The notes beneath the pieces are model-generated. The model worked only from the letters and a program-made list of their open reading frames with translations, made no database searches and was not told the DNA's origin. From CBDCPI01 sp965220245 (GTDB lineage Bacteria; Chloroflexota; Dehalococcoidia; Lucifugimonadales; UBA3495), in contig CBDCPI010000011.1 of assembly GCA_965220245.1 (NCBI GenBank), forward strand, positions 124,001 to 188,000: a stretch of 64,000 nucleotides of DNA, read 5' to 3'. The stretch's first letter is position 1. Every line of letters starts with the position of its first letter. A program made the translations under genes and the position numbers. Positions 33,811-42,041 of the stretch are shown here, piece by piece.

Positions 33811-33885
33811 GCCCCCGTAGCTCAGTGGATAGAGTGCCGGCCTCCGGAGCCGGAGACGAGAGTTCGACTCTCTCCGGGGGTACCA
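33811..33885 (+). tRNA. tRNA-Arg (anticodon CCG), CCA encoded
   Basis: Acceptor stem GCCCCCG/CGGGGGT, D arm GCTC...GAGT, anticodon stem CCGGC/GCCGG with loop CTCCGGA (anticodon CCG), T arm GAGAG-TTCGACT-CTCTC, discriminator A, then encoded CCA (33883-33885). All four stems pair with only wobble exceptions. It decodes CGG. Confidence 0.95.
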
Positions 33886-33997
33886 AGTCCACCAAAGCGG
33901 CCAGACCGCAGTTCTCCGCTTTAACCGGAGAATTCCCCCGAAATATCTCCGGGGTCACCAGTGGCCCAATCATTTGATGCCAAAGCGGCAAGAGCGT

Positions 33998-34072
33998 CGG
34001 GGCGTGGCCCAGCGGCAGGGCGCCTGGTTTGGGACCAGGAGGTCGGCAGTTCAAATCTGCCCGCCCCGACCA
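33998..34072 (+). tRNA. tRNA-Pro (anticodon TGG), CCA encoded
   Basis: Acceptor CGGGGCG/CGCCCCG, which gives the C1-G72 pair typical of bacterial tRNA-Pro. The anticodon loop TTTGGGA carries TGG between CCTGG and CCAGG, the T loop is TTCAAAT, and discriminator A is followed by CCA. The interval between the two tRNAs shows only tRNA-like duplicated fragments. Confidence 0.95.
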
Positions 34073-34158
34073 GACCTAAAGCGGCCTTTGCAGCTAGGCT
34101 GGCAGCGCCGCCTTAACCCGGGATTTCTTGGTTAGCCGCTGTTTCTGGGAGGGAGTAA

Positions 34159-34551
34159 TTGGCCCCACCAATCATACCTCCCGGCTCCGTCTATCATCCG
34201 TCGGATATAATGGCCCATGAGGTAAGGTGCTCGGGCCATAATTCGTTCCTCGTTCCGGCCAACATCTATCAACCTACCAAGGTCAATCCCCTGCCAGCGG
34301 GGGAGATGGTGAAGAATCTTGGCTGCCCGATGCTGGGCCTATTCGGCGAAGACGAAGCCAATCCCTCCCCAGCCGACGTTGCCCGTTTGCGGAAGGAGTT
34401 GGCAGCATACGCCAAGACCTTTGAGTTGGTCAGCTATAAACATGCCGGCCACGCCTTTTTCTCCGATACCCGGCCCAGCTACCGGCCCGAGGTCTCCCAG
34501 ATGGCTTGGGGCCACTGCTTGGAGTGGCTGTCCCGGTACCTGAAGCCCTAA
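34159..34551 (+). pseudogene. 3' fragment of a dienelactone hydrolase gene
   Basis: Residues from about 47 onward (EMVKNLGCPMLGLFGEDEAN followed by PSPADVARLRKELAAYAKTF, then YKHAGHAFFSDTRPSYRPEV) align with the C-terminal third of the intact dienelactone hydrolase at 36758. The nucleophile-bearing N-terminal two thirds are missing; the first ~45 residues show no similarity. It cannot be active alone, since it lacks the nucleophilic Cys. It begins 87 bases after tRNA-Pro, suggesting a rearrangement at the tRNA. Confidence 0.65.
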
Positions 34552-34678
34552 AATCCCGCAGCGGCCCGGATTGACCGCCACAACCGGGCTGAGGGAACAC
34601 CGGTAAAGGGTCCGGGTGTCCCCAGAGCCAGCGGCATACGCCCCCAATGCGGGGTGAGACACAAGGAGGGAATAGGAA

Positions 34679-34828
34679 ATGAAAAAAGGGTACAAAGTCA
34701 TCGACATCGACACCCACACCCACGTAAACCCCAGCTACGATGGCTGGTCTAAGCCTTATAGGATGTTTCAAAAATCCCTTCTCCTTGGGGAGAAGGTTAG
34801 GCCTGCCCTGAGATTGCCGAAGGGATGA
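34679..34828 (+). pseudogene. 5' fragment of an amidohydrolase-family gene, cut by a repeat
   Basis: ATG 34679 with an intact AAGGAGGG site 9 bases upstream encodes KKGYKVIDIDTHTHVNPSYD, the typical start of TIM-barrel amidohydrolases (amidohydrolase-2 family, metal-binding HxH in DTHTHV). After about residue 27 the frame runs into the inverted-repeat element at 34760 and stops at TGA 34826. The rest of the gene is absent downstream. Confidence 0.65.
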
Positions 34829-34923
34829 GGAGGTATGACTGATGATCTCCAAGGTAGTCAACGGCGAGAATGGCCCTCACCCTAGCCCTCTCCCAGAGGG
34901 AGATGGAACTTTGAAAACACTCT
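34760..34923. mobile_element. second MITE-like element (TTTCAAAAATCCCTTCTCC type)
   Basis: AGGATGTTTCAAAAATCCC at the left end is an imperfect inverted match of GGAACTTTGAAAACACTCT at the right end; inside are TTCTCCTTGGGGAGAAGGTT and CCCTCTCCCAGAGGGAGATG palindromes. A related fragment, CCTTCTCCCCGAGGGAGAAG, lies at about 6009. It interrupts the amidohydrolase fragment. No clear target duplication. Confidence 0.55.
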
Positions 34924-34950
34924 CTTAGTCCTAAACCAAGTGTATACCCG

Positions 34951-35322
34951 TTACTGGGCAGGAACGAACTTCATCGAGAGGGAGTTGACGCAGTGCCGGG
35001 TGTTGGCGGGAGTAAGGCGCTCGCCGACAAAGACGTGACCCAAGTGTCCGCCGCAATTGGCGCATTCGATCTCAATACGCCTGCCGTCGGGGTCGGGGAG
35101 GCGATTTACGGACCCGGGTATCTCTTGGTCGAACGCCGGCCAGCCGCACCGGGCGTCGAACTTGTCGTCGGACCGGTACAACTCGGCGTTGCACCTGCGG
35201 CAAAGGTAGACTCCCTCCTGGTAGAAGTCGTCGTATTCGCCGGTGAAGGGGCGCTCGGTGCCCTTATTCTCAATCACCCACCTCTCCTCGGCGGTCAGGT
35301 CGTTGAATTTCACGTTGGTCAT
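34951..35322 (-). CDS. msrB: peptide-methionine (R)-S-oxide reductase MsrB
   Basis: Encodes 123 residues. Reduces methionine-R-sulfoxide in proteins using thioredoxin. The catalytic Cys111 lies in RHCVNSLSMKF; zinc Cys pairs are LCRRC (41/44) and CANC (87/90). Between them are FDARCGWPAFD and HLGHVF. FTGEYDDFYQEGVYLC is the standard opening. The usual family sequence RYCVNS is RHCVNS here. The recycling Cys59 in ARCGWP is present. It is a stand-alone gene. Confidence 0.95.
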   Translation of the reverse strand: MTNVKFNDLTAEERWVIENKGTERPFTGEYDDFYQEGVYLCRRCNAELYRSDDKFDARCGWPAFDQEIPGSVNRLPDPDGRRIEIECANCGGHLGHVFVGERLTPANTRHCVNSLSMKFVPAQ

Positions 35323-35450
35323 TGGCGGTCATCTCCTCTTGTCTGATGGGAAGATCCTAGCACTCTCTTGCCATCCAAGCACTCTGTTATGAGGATCTGG
35401 GAACATTTTAACTGGAAACGGCCCCGTTTGCGCGGGTGGAGCTTCAAACT

Positions 35451-35597
35451 CGGGACCTTTTCATTCTCATTCTGAGCCTCCTTTCTGTCATTCCGAGCAG
35501 CGCGAGGAATCTAAAATTCTTGCTGGGGCCAACTTCGCCTTTCCAGAGGGATTTTAGACCCCTCACTGCGTTCGGGGTGACAATGATAAAGACCCTG
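35451..35597. mobile_element. MITE-like inverted-repeat element with 9-bp flanking repeats
   Basis: The ends CGGGACCTTTTCATTCTCAT and GACAATGATAAAGACCCTG are imperfect inverted repeats. Flanks CTTCAAACT (35442-35450) and CTTCAAACC (35598-35606) match at 8 of 9 bases. It is a diverged member of the same family as 23730, 27080 and 56063. The rest of 35323-35764 holds no gene. Confidence 0.7.
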
Positions 35598-35764
35598 CTT
35601 CAAACCCCAGGGACCATTTAGCTATCTCCTTGGCGCACCTCGTCATGCCGGCGGAAGCTATATAAATACCGCCCGGTAGCCCTGCCCCCCTTGGTGACCT
35701 TGGGAATGATAAGATGTTTTCTATCTAGGCAATGTATTGCTCGGGACAGTTAAGAGGAGGGTTT

Positions 35765-36634
35765 ATGAGCGACCAGTGGGACCATCGAATGGCTGTAGTT
35801 AACGGTATTAACATCCACTACGTTATTCAAGGACAGGGCTCGCCGGTAGTCTTGCTGCACGGATGGCCCGAGTTCTGGTATAGCTGGCGTCACCAGATTC
35901 CGGCATTGTCGGAACGCTTCCAAGTGATCGTCCCCGATTTGAGAGGTTTTGGTTATTCGGACAAGCCCCTCTCCGGGTATGATACCCGCTCGTCGGCATC
36001 GGACATTTACGAATTGGCCCGGCACTTGGGCCACCAGCAGGTGGCGGTGGTGGCCCATGACATCGGCGCCAGAGTCGCTTTCCGGCTTACCTTGGACCAT
36101 GAGGAAACGGTCAGCCGGCTGGCCCTTCTGGACGCGACTCCGCCCATGGAGCAATTGGGGCCGCAGGCGCCGGCCGTAGTCCGGGAGCGTTGGCACTCCT
36201 ATTTTCATCAGCAGTTCGACTTGCCGGAGAAGCTGATCGAAGGGCGGGAGGAAGTGTACCTTCGCCATATTTTCCGAGACTGGACCATTAACAAGTACCC
36301 GCCCAGCCCGGAGGAAGTGGAGCAATACGTGCGGGCCTATTCCCAGCCGGGGGCGTTGCGGGGAGGGTTCAGCTACTACCGCGCCGCCGCCTACGAGGAC
36401 CCGCCCCACTGGCAGGCCGACGCCGAACGGCAGTTGCCCACACCCTTCCTATTTCTTTACGGCACCCGGCGAGTCAGGACCGCCGAACTCATGGGCGCCG
36501 GGCCGCTGGAAGACGCTTGGAAAGGGGTATTTCCCAATGCCAAGGCGAAACACGTGGGCAATTACGGCCACTTTTTGCAGTGGGAGGCGCCGGAGGAAGT
36601 GAACCGGGAGCTATTGGCCTTCTTGAGCGAATAA
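35765..36634 (+). CDS. epoxide hydrolase-type alpha/beta hydrolase
   Basis: Encodes 289 residues from ATG 35765, preceded by GAGGAGGG; a longer frame from 35732 has no ribosome binding site. The oxyanion motif is LLHGWPEFWYSWRHQ, the nucleophile Asp99 lies in VVAHDIGARVAF (Asp instead of Ser, as in epoxide hydrolases and dehalogenases), and the base His is in GNYGHFLQWEAPEEV. HGWPE favours epoxide hydrolase over fluoroacetate dehalogenase. It converts epoxides to diols; the substrate is unknown. It is next to a dienelactone hydrolase, consistent with catabolism of cyclic or aromatic organics. Confidence 0.87.
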   Translation: MSDQWDHRMAVVNGINIHYVIQGQGSPVVLLHGWPEFWYSWRHQIPALSERFQVIVPDLRGFGYSDKPLSGYDTRSSASDIYELARHLGHQQVAVVAHDIGARVAFRLTLDHEETVSRLALLDATPPMEQLGPQAPAVVRERWHSYFHQQFDLPEKLIEGREEVYLRHIFRDWTINKYPPSPEEVEQYVRAYSQPGALRGGFSYYRAAAYEDPPHWQADAERQLPTPFLFLYGTRRVRTAELMGAGPLEDAWKGVFPNAKAKHVGNYGHFLQWEAPEEVNRELLAFLSE

Positions 36635-36757
36635 TCTGAGTTCTTAGCCCAAGCTCACGGTACAAAGCTGCTGCCAAAAACCTTCTAACTATTTGGCGCG
36701 GGTTGTAGTAACATTGACAGTAAGCCTCATCTAAGAGACGCACTTTATGGGGGTGAG

Positions 36758-37495
36758 ATGGTTACTACCACGGCGAACTTACAATCGGGAATGATGGAGT
36801 ATGCCAGCCAGGACGGCGCCCAGATTAACGCCTACTTAAGTCAGCCTGCCGCTCCCGGCAGCTACCCCGGCGTCATTGTGACGATGGAGGGTATGGGCTT
36901 GGAAGACCACATGAAAGACCTGTGCCGCCGGTTCGCGGAGCAGGGGTATATCGCTATCGCACCCGACCTCTACACTCGCGAGGGCCGGCCAGCGCCGGAC
37001 AGGGTGCTTGACGTCCTCTTCTCCGTCCCCGACTCCCAGACCATGGGCGATTTGGAGGGGGCCGCACTTTATCTCAAGGGCCATGCCAATGCCAACGGTA
37101 AAGTCGGAATCATCGGGTTTTGCTCCGGGGGAAGGTATACTCTGATGTTCGGTTGCACCAGCCAGAACGTGGACGCGGCGGTGGATTCCGCCGGCGGGCA
37201 CATTATCCCCGATGAGACTACCGAGGCTCGTCCGGTGGCAGCCATTGACATGGTGGCCAACCTGTCCTGCCCCTTGCTGGCCCTATTCGGGGAAGAGGAC
37301 GCCAATCCCTCTCCTGAGCACGCGGCCCGCTTGTTGGAGGAGTTGGACAAGCACGGCAAGACTTACGAATATAAGATGTACTCTGATGCAGGCCATGCCT
37401 TCTTTGCCGACTACCGGCCCAGCTACCGCGCCGCCCCGGCCCAGGATATGTGGCACCGCGTCCTACTTTTCTACGAGAAGTATCTCAAGTCGTAA
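36758..37495 (+). CDS. dienelactone hydrolase family protein
   Basis: Encodes 245 residues. The nucleophile Cys122 is in IIGFCSGGRYTL, the acid in ALFGEEDANPSPEHA and the base His in YSDAGHAFFADYRPSY, giving the Cys-Asp-His triad of carboxymethylenebutenolidase-like enzymes. The protein starts after GGGGGTGAG. Likely opens a lactone or cleaves another ester in a catabolic route. A fragment of a paralogue lies at 34159. The following pseudo-receiver gene starts 3 bases after its stop. Confidence 0.9.
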   Translation: MVTTTANLQSGMMEYASQDGAQINAYLSQPAAPGSYPGVIVTMEGMGLEDHMKDLCRRFAEQGYIAIAPDLYTREGRPAPDRVLDVLFSVPDSQTMGDLEGAALYLKGHANANGKVGIIGFCSGGRYTLMFGCTSQNVDAAVDSAGGHIIPDETTEARPVAAIDMVANLSCPLLALFGEEDANPSPEHAARLLEELDKHGKTYEYKMYSDAGHAFFADYRPSYRAAPAQDMWHRVLLFYEKYLKS

Positions 37496-37497
37496 AG

Positions 37498-37797
37498 ATG
37501 CCGGGAGAGAAGCGGGTCCTGATCGTTGGCCGTCACCAAGGCTTTGTAGACGAACTTACCGGGGTCTTGGAAGGTCTTGGCTGCATTGTAACCAGCACCT
37601 TAAGTGATGCAGTCGCCCTCGACTTGGCGGTGTCTTCAGATTACGAGGCGCTATTGATCGACAGCGAACTATCGCAGGCTGACGCCGCCTATCTGGCTAC
37701 GGGAGCCCGGAAGAGCAGTCCTTCTACCGCAGTGATTACGGTTCACAGCGTGGAGTCTGTTTTAACTCAACTGGTACAGGCGGGAGTCAGAATATAG
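37498..37797 (+). CDS. small pseudo-receiver (CheY-like) protein
   Basis: Encodes 99 residues. KRVLIVGRHQGFVDELTGVL, the strand EALLIDSELSQADAAYLATG and STAVITVHSVESVLTQLVQA follow the (beta-alpha)5 order of receiver domains. The acidic pair normally after the first strand (VDDD-like) is GRH, while an Asp in LLIDSEL could correspond to the phosphorylation site. It is truncated relative to the usual ~120 residues and lacks an output domain. It follows dienelactone hydrolase directly. A degenerate receiver is my best reading; function unknown. Confidence 0.5.
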   Translation: MPGEKRVLIVGRHQGFVDELTGVLEGLGCIVTSTLSDAVALDLAVSSDYEALLIDSELSQADAAYLATGARKSSPSTAVITVHSVESVLTQLVQAGVRI

Positions 37798-37876
37798 GCA
37801 GTGGCTAATCGGGTTGAGGAGTCCGATACCAAAGAATATCAGATATTATGTTATTCTCATTATCGAGGTTAGCCGA

Positions 37877-37905
37877 TTGACAGCAGTGGGCCAAAGATAT
37901 TAAAT
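37877..37905 (+). promoter_or_regulatory. putative promoter of the DUF1800 operon
   Basis: TTGACA (37877-37882), 17 bases, TTAAAT (37900-37905), about 200 bases upstream of ATG 38103. The stretch 37798-38102 holds no gene; the long leader shows no recognised riboswitch. Confidence 0.45.
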
Positions 37906-38102
37906 AAACCCTTGCGAAAACCGACTATCCGCGTACCGAATCGGACTTTCTAGAATCCTGGGAACAGTTAGTTATGATTGGGAGGGCGCCTATAAGTGCG
38001 GTATGAACGGCCTGGGGCTGTACCGGTATTTAAGGTGAGGCTGGCATAGGCCAGCAAGGTAAGCACTACGGTATTACACGATCAACGAAAAAGGAGGACT
38101 AG

Positions 38103-39527
38103 ATGGCGGACAAAGACATTGCGTTGATGGCTCACCTGCTTCGGCGAGCTGGATTCGGGGCGAGCCGGGACGAGATCGAGGCCAGGGTGGCCCAAGGATA
38201 CGGCAGCGCAGTCGAAGAGCTTTTGAACCCTGGCGACGCCCCGGGCATCGACGAAGACCTCATGTACCGGGCTTATCCCTCGTACTTCGATAGTGCGGCC
38301 ATTGAGACGCCACAGACCGAGATCGTCTACCGGATGATCAACAACAAGTACCAGCTTAAAGAGAAGATGGCCCTCTTCTGGCACATGATCCTCTGTGCTG
38401 GCGACAACAAGGTGGACAACGCCCGGACCACCTCTATGCAGTACGCCACCTTCCGGGAAATGGGCATGGGCAACTTTAAGGACCTGCTGATGTGGCTGTC
38501 CACCGACCCCGCCATGCTCTATTACCTGGACAATATCGAGAGCCACAAGGTCGCGGTCAACGAGAACTATGGCCGGGAGCTGCTCGAGCTGTTCTCCATG
38601 GGCGTGGGCAAAGACGGGAACTTCAACTATACCGAAGACGATGTCAAAGCCTGTGCCCGGGCCTTCACCGGTTGGAACCTGGCTCCCACGGTGCCGGTGT
38701 TCCCCTACGGGCGCACTCCCTTCGAGTTCCGCTTCGATCCGGCGGACCATGACGACGGCGAGAAGACCTTCCTGGGAGAGACCGGGCGCTGGAACGGCGA
38801 AGATGTGGTGGACATAATCTGCAAGCAACCCGCCACCGCCCGCTTCGTAGCCCGCAAACTGTACGACTTCTTTGTGGCCGACGAGTTGCCGGTCCCCTCG
38901 TGGCGGCTATCCGAACCCAGAGATGTGGAAGCCATCAGGATCCTGGAGAACGCCTACTTCGATTCCGGCTACGAAATCTCGGCCATGCTGAGGGCCCTGT
39001 TCACCTCCGACTTCTTTAAGTCCGAGGCGGTCCACCATGCCAAGGTCAAGAGCCCGGCCGATGTGGTGATCGGGACGATGCGAATGGTCCAAGACCATAC
39101 CGAACCCAAGCCGGGGCTGTTCTTCGTCGCCATGGAGCCGAAGTACATGGGCCTGGACTTGCTCAACCCGCCCACGGTGGAAGGCTGGCACACCGGCCCG
39201 GAATGGATCAATAGCGGCAGCCTTATCGACCGCATCAACTTCGCCTCCAACCTGCTGGGGAACACCGAGCTTCCCGGCGTCAGGTCGATGATTGACCGGC
39301 TGATGGCGCAAGGGGAGACCATGACCGCCGACCAGTTGGTGGACGGATGCTTGGACTTGGTCGGCCCCATGACCATTGCTGAGGAAACCCGCCGGGAACT
39401 GGTCAGTCACGTCGCCCAAGGCGGCCAATTGACCCACGGAAACGAGTCTGAGCGCGCCGAGTTTACCCGGCGGGCCAGTGAGACCTTCCAAATGATAGCC
39501 ACAACTTCCGAGTTCCAGTTCGGCTAG
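38103..39527 (+). CDS. DUF1800 family protein
   Basis: Encodes 474 residues. ALMAHLLRRAGFGASRDEIE is the family opening; KEKMALFWHMIL, NYGRELLELFSMGVG, YTEDDVKACARAFTGW, GRWNGEDVVDII and NPPTVEGWHTGPEWIN are DUF1800 blocks. The function is unknown; it is nearly always next to a DUF1501 gene. There is no signal peptide, although many relatives are exported. AAGGAGG precedes ATG 38103. It is the first gene of the DUF1800-DUF1501-NHL-NHL cluster. Confidence 0.9.
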   Translation: MADKDIALMAHLLRRAGFGASRDEIEARVAQGYGSAVEELLNPGDAPGIDEDLMYRAYPSYFDSAAIETPQTEIVYRMINNKYQLKEKMALFWHMILCAGDNKVDNARTTSMQYATFREMGMGNFKDLLMWLSTDPAMLYYLDNIESHKVAVNENYGRELLELFSMGVGKDGNFNYTEDDVKACARAFTGWNLAPTVPVFPYGRTPFEFRFDPADHDDGEKTFLGETGRWNGEDVVDIICKQPATARFVARKLYDFFVADELPVPSWRLSEPRDVEAIRILENAYFDSGYEISAMLRALFTSDFFKSEAVHHAKVKSPADVVIGTMRMVQDHTEPKPGLFFVAMEPKYMGLDLLNPPTVEGWHTGPEWINSGSLIDRINFASNLLGNTELPGVRSMIDRLMAQGETMTADQLVDGCLDLVGPMTIAEETRRELVSHVAQGGQLTHGNESERAEFTRRASETFQMIATTSEFQFG

Positions 39528-39576
39528 GCAACCCCAGGCCACAGACCAACAAAAGATATACAACGGAGGATAGACC

Positions 39577-40713
39577 ATGGTATCTACCAAGAAGGACCCT
39601 GTTCTGGCGGTAGTGTCCCTGTCGGGCGGGAACGACGGGTTGAACACGGTGATCCCTTACAACAACCCGCGGTATCGGGACTATCGGCCCACCTTGGGAA
39701 TTCCCGAAGACCAGATTGTCCACATCACCGATGAGTTGGGCTTCCACCCATCTCTGGCTCCTTTGAAGAAATACTGGGATGAGGGTAAGCTGGCTATCAT
39801 CCAAGGCATCGGCTATCCCAACGGCAGCCTTTCCCACTTCCGTTCCATGGATATCTGGGCCACCTGCGAACCCGACACCTTGGGCGTCGAGGGTTGGCTG
39901 GGCCGGGTGATCAAGACCATCGACCCCAACGGCGAGAACGTGCTGACGGGCGTTAACTTCGGCCGCGGGCTGCCCCGCTCTCTGGCCATGGAAGGCGTGG
40001 CCGTTGCTTCGGTCGGCGACCTGAGCAGCTACGGTCTGCTCACCGACATCGAGCGTGAAGAGGAGCGAGAAGAAGCTTTGGACCTGTTCGGGCGGATGTA
40101 CGCTCCGGCCATCGGCAGGGGTGCGGTAAACGACTTCATCCGGCGCACCGGCATCGAGGCCATGAAGGGCGCGGACATTCTGGGCACCGCCCCCGGCATG
40201 TACAATTCCGAGGTCGAATATCTGCTGGGCAACATCGGCGGCTACATGAGGGACATGGTCCAAGTCCACAACGCGGGGTTCGGCACCCGGGTGTTCTTCA
40301 CCACCGCGCCGTACAACATCTTCGACACCCACGCCAACCAGGCGGTGGGCCACTCCAACCTGTTGAATGACGTTGCGGCAAACGTGGACTCCTTCATGAC
40401 CGACCTGCGCCAGCTCAACATTAGCGACAACGTAACGATGCTGCTCTACTCCGAGTTCGGACGACGGGCCATCGACAACGGCTCCGGCACCGACCACGGC
40501 ACTGGCGGCGTGGCCTTCGTCATCGGCGAAAATGTCAAGGGCGGCCTCTACGGCGAGTACCCCTCGTTGGAGCCTAACGGGTTGGAAGATGGCGGCAACC
40601 TGCTGCACAACACCGACTTCAGGTCCACCTACACCACGCTCTTGGAGCGCTGGATGGGCCTGGATGCCAAACCCATCGTCGGCGGTTCCTTCGAACCGTT
40701 AGACTTCATCTAG
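39577..40713 (+). CDS. DUF1501 family protein
   Basis: Encodes 378 residues. VLAVVSLSGGNDGLNTVIPY, LHPSLAPLKKYWDEGKLAII, QGIGYPNGSLSHFRSMDIW and the C-terminal YSEFGRRAIDNGSGTDHGTG are diagnostic of DUF1501, an alkaline-phosphatase-like metal-binding fold. The Tat signal present in many members is absent: the protein starts MVSTKKDP directly before the first strand. Gap to DUF1800 is 49 bases; a GGAGGA site precedes the ATG. Function unknown. Confidence 0.92.
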   Translation: MVSTKKDPVLAVVSLSGGNDGLNTVIPYNNPRYRDYRPTLGIPEDQIVHITDELGFHPSLAPLKKYWDEGKLAIIQGIGYPNGSLSHFRSMDIWATCEPDTLGVEGWLGRVIKTIDPNGENVLTGVNFGRGLPRSLAMEGVAVASVGDLSSYGLLTDIEREEEREEALDLFGRMYAPAIGRGAVNDFIRRTGIEAMKGADILGTAPGMYNSEVEYLLGNIGGYMRDMVQVHNAGFGTRVFFTTAPYNIFDTHANQAVGHSNLLNDVAANVDSFMTDLRQLNISDNVTMLLYSEFGRRAIDNGSGTDHGTGGVAFVIGENVKGGLYGEYPSLEPNGLEDGGNLLHNTDFRSTYTTLLERWMGLDAKPIVGGSFEPLDFI

Positions 40714-40911
40714 ACTGCCTAGCGGGTAAACCGCTCAAGGCGGAGGCATGTCCCACTCCGGCGCCAGGCACTGTTGGCCCTCCGGCGTGACTGTCCGGTA
40801 GGCGCCCGGGGTTGGGACCGAGCAGGGTGAGCTAACTGATGGGGCTGCTTTGGCGAGGCTCATTCGTCTCCGGGGTGGCCCCAAAATAACGATTGGCCTA
40901 GGAGGTAAATC

Positions 40912-41970
40912 GTGGCAAGTGTGTTTCTAGGAATCAATGACCGGACTTTTACCTACAGCTTCGTCGCCGGACGCTCGGAGTTCCAGGGGACCGGCTTTCG
41001 CAACCCCATGGACATCGCCTTCGCGCCGGACGACCTCATCTATGTCGTAAACCGCTCCTTCGAGTCCCGGTCCGATGGGACCCGCATTAACGTGTTCCGG
41101 TTGGCCGACGAAAACGAGGAGTACATCACGGAGTTCGGCTCCTACGGCGACCGGCCGGGCCAGTTCCGTTGGCCCATGGCCATCGCTTTGGACCCGGACA
41201 TCAACGTCTACGTCACCGACGAGTACCTGCACCGCATTACCATCTTCAACAAGGATGGCGACTACCTGAATCACTGGGGCACGCACGGCTCCGGCGACGG
41301 CGAGTTGGACCGGCCGGCGGGCATCGCTGTCCGGGATGGTGCAGTTTACGTTGTGGACAGCCGGAACCACCGGGTGCAGAAATTCACCACCGACGGCAAT
41401 TACCTGGGCCAGTTCGGCAGCTTTGGCGACGGGCCCGGCCAGCTAAATACCCCTTGGGGCATGTGTTTGGACAAAGATGGCAACGTATTTGTGGCCGACT
41501 GGCGCAACGACCGGGTCCAGTCCTTCACCGCCGATGGTCAGTGGCTGGCCAGCTTTGGGCAACCGGGTACCGGCGGAGATGCTTCCATCGTCAAAAATCA
41601 TGGCGGCATTAGGGTAGTGCAGCGGCCGGTAGGCCAGTTTAACCGCCCGACCGGGGTGGACGTGGACAAAGATGGGGACATCTACGTGGCCGACTGGTTG
41701 AACAACCGGGTGCAAGTCCTGACCCCCGAGGGACGGTTCATTACCGAGTTCACCGGTGACGCCGGGCTCTCCAAGTGGGGCGTGGCCAAAATCGAGTCCA
41801 ACCCCGATATGATCCGGCAGCGGAACGGTGTCCGGGACTTCACTCCCGAGAAAGTGCTCTGGGCGCCGGTGGCCGTGAGGGTGGACGACCGGGGCCGCGT
41901 CATTATCGCCGACACGACTCGGCACCGGTTCCAGGTCTATCAGAAGAACACCGAGCCGGTCTTGGTCTAA
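40912..41970 (+). CDS. NHL-repeat six-bladed beta-propeller protein, copy 1
   Basis: Encodes 352 residues from GTG 40912 after GGAGG. At least five NHL blades are visible, for example GTGFRNPMDIAFAPDDLIYV, RPAGIAVRDGAVYVVDSRNH followed by RVQKFTTDGNYLGQFGS, LNTPWGMCLDKDGNVFVADW, and FNRPTGVDVDKDGDIYVADW. No signal peptide. Likely a ligand-binding or lyase-like scaffold; unknown. The next gene is a near-identical tandem copy, with the same GTG start and spacing, so the pair came from a recent duplication. Confidence 0.9.
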   Translation: MASVFLGINDRTFTYSFVAGRSEFQGTGFRNPMDIAFAPDDLIYVVNRSFESRSDGTRINVFRLADENEEYITEFGSYGDRPGQFRWPMAIALDPDINVYVTDEYLHRITIFNKDGDYLNHWGTHGSGDGELDRPAGIAVRDGAVYVVDSRNHRVQKFTTDGNYLGQFGSFGDGPGQLNTPWGMCLDKDGNVFVADWRNDRVQSFTADGQWLASFGQPGTGGDASIVKNHGGIRVVQRPVGQFNRPTGVDVDKDGDIYVADWLNNRVQVLTPEGRFITEFTGDAGLSKWGVAKIESNPDMIRQRNGVRDFTPEKVLWAPVAVRVDDRGRVIIADTTRHRFQVYQKNTEPVLV

Positions 41971-42041
41971 CTGTTCCTAGTCTAATCGGAAACAGGCCAC
42001 AGGACCGGCCCGCTTCGGCTAATTTGTAGAGGAGGATACTA

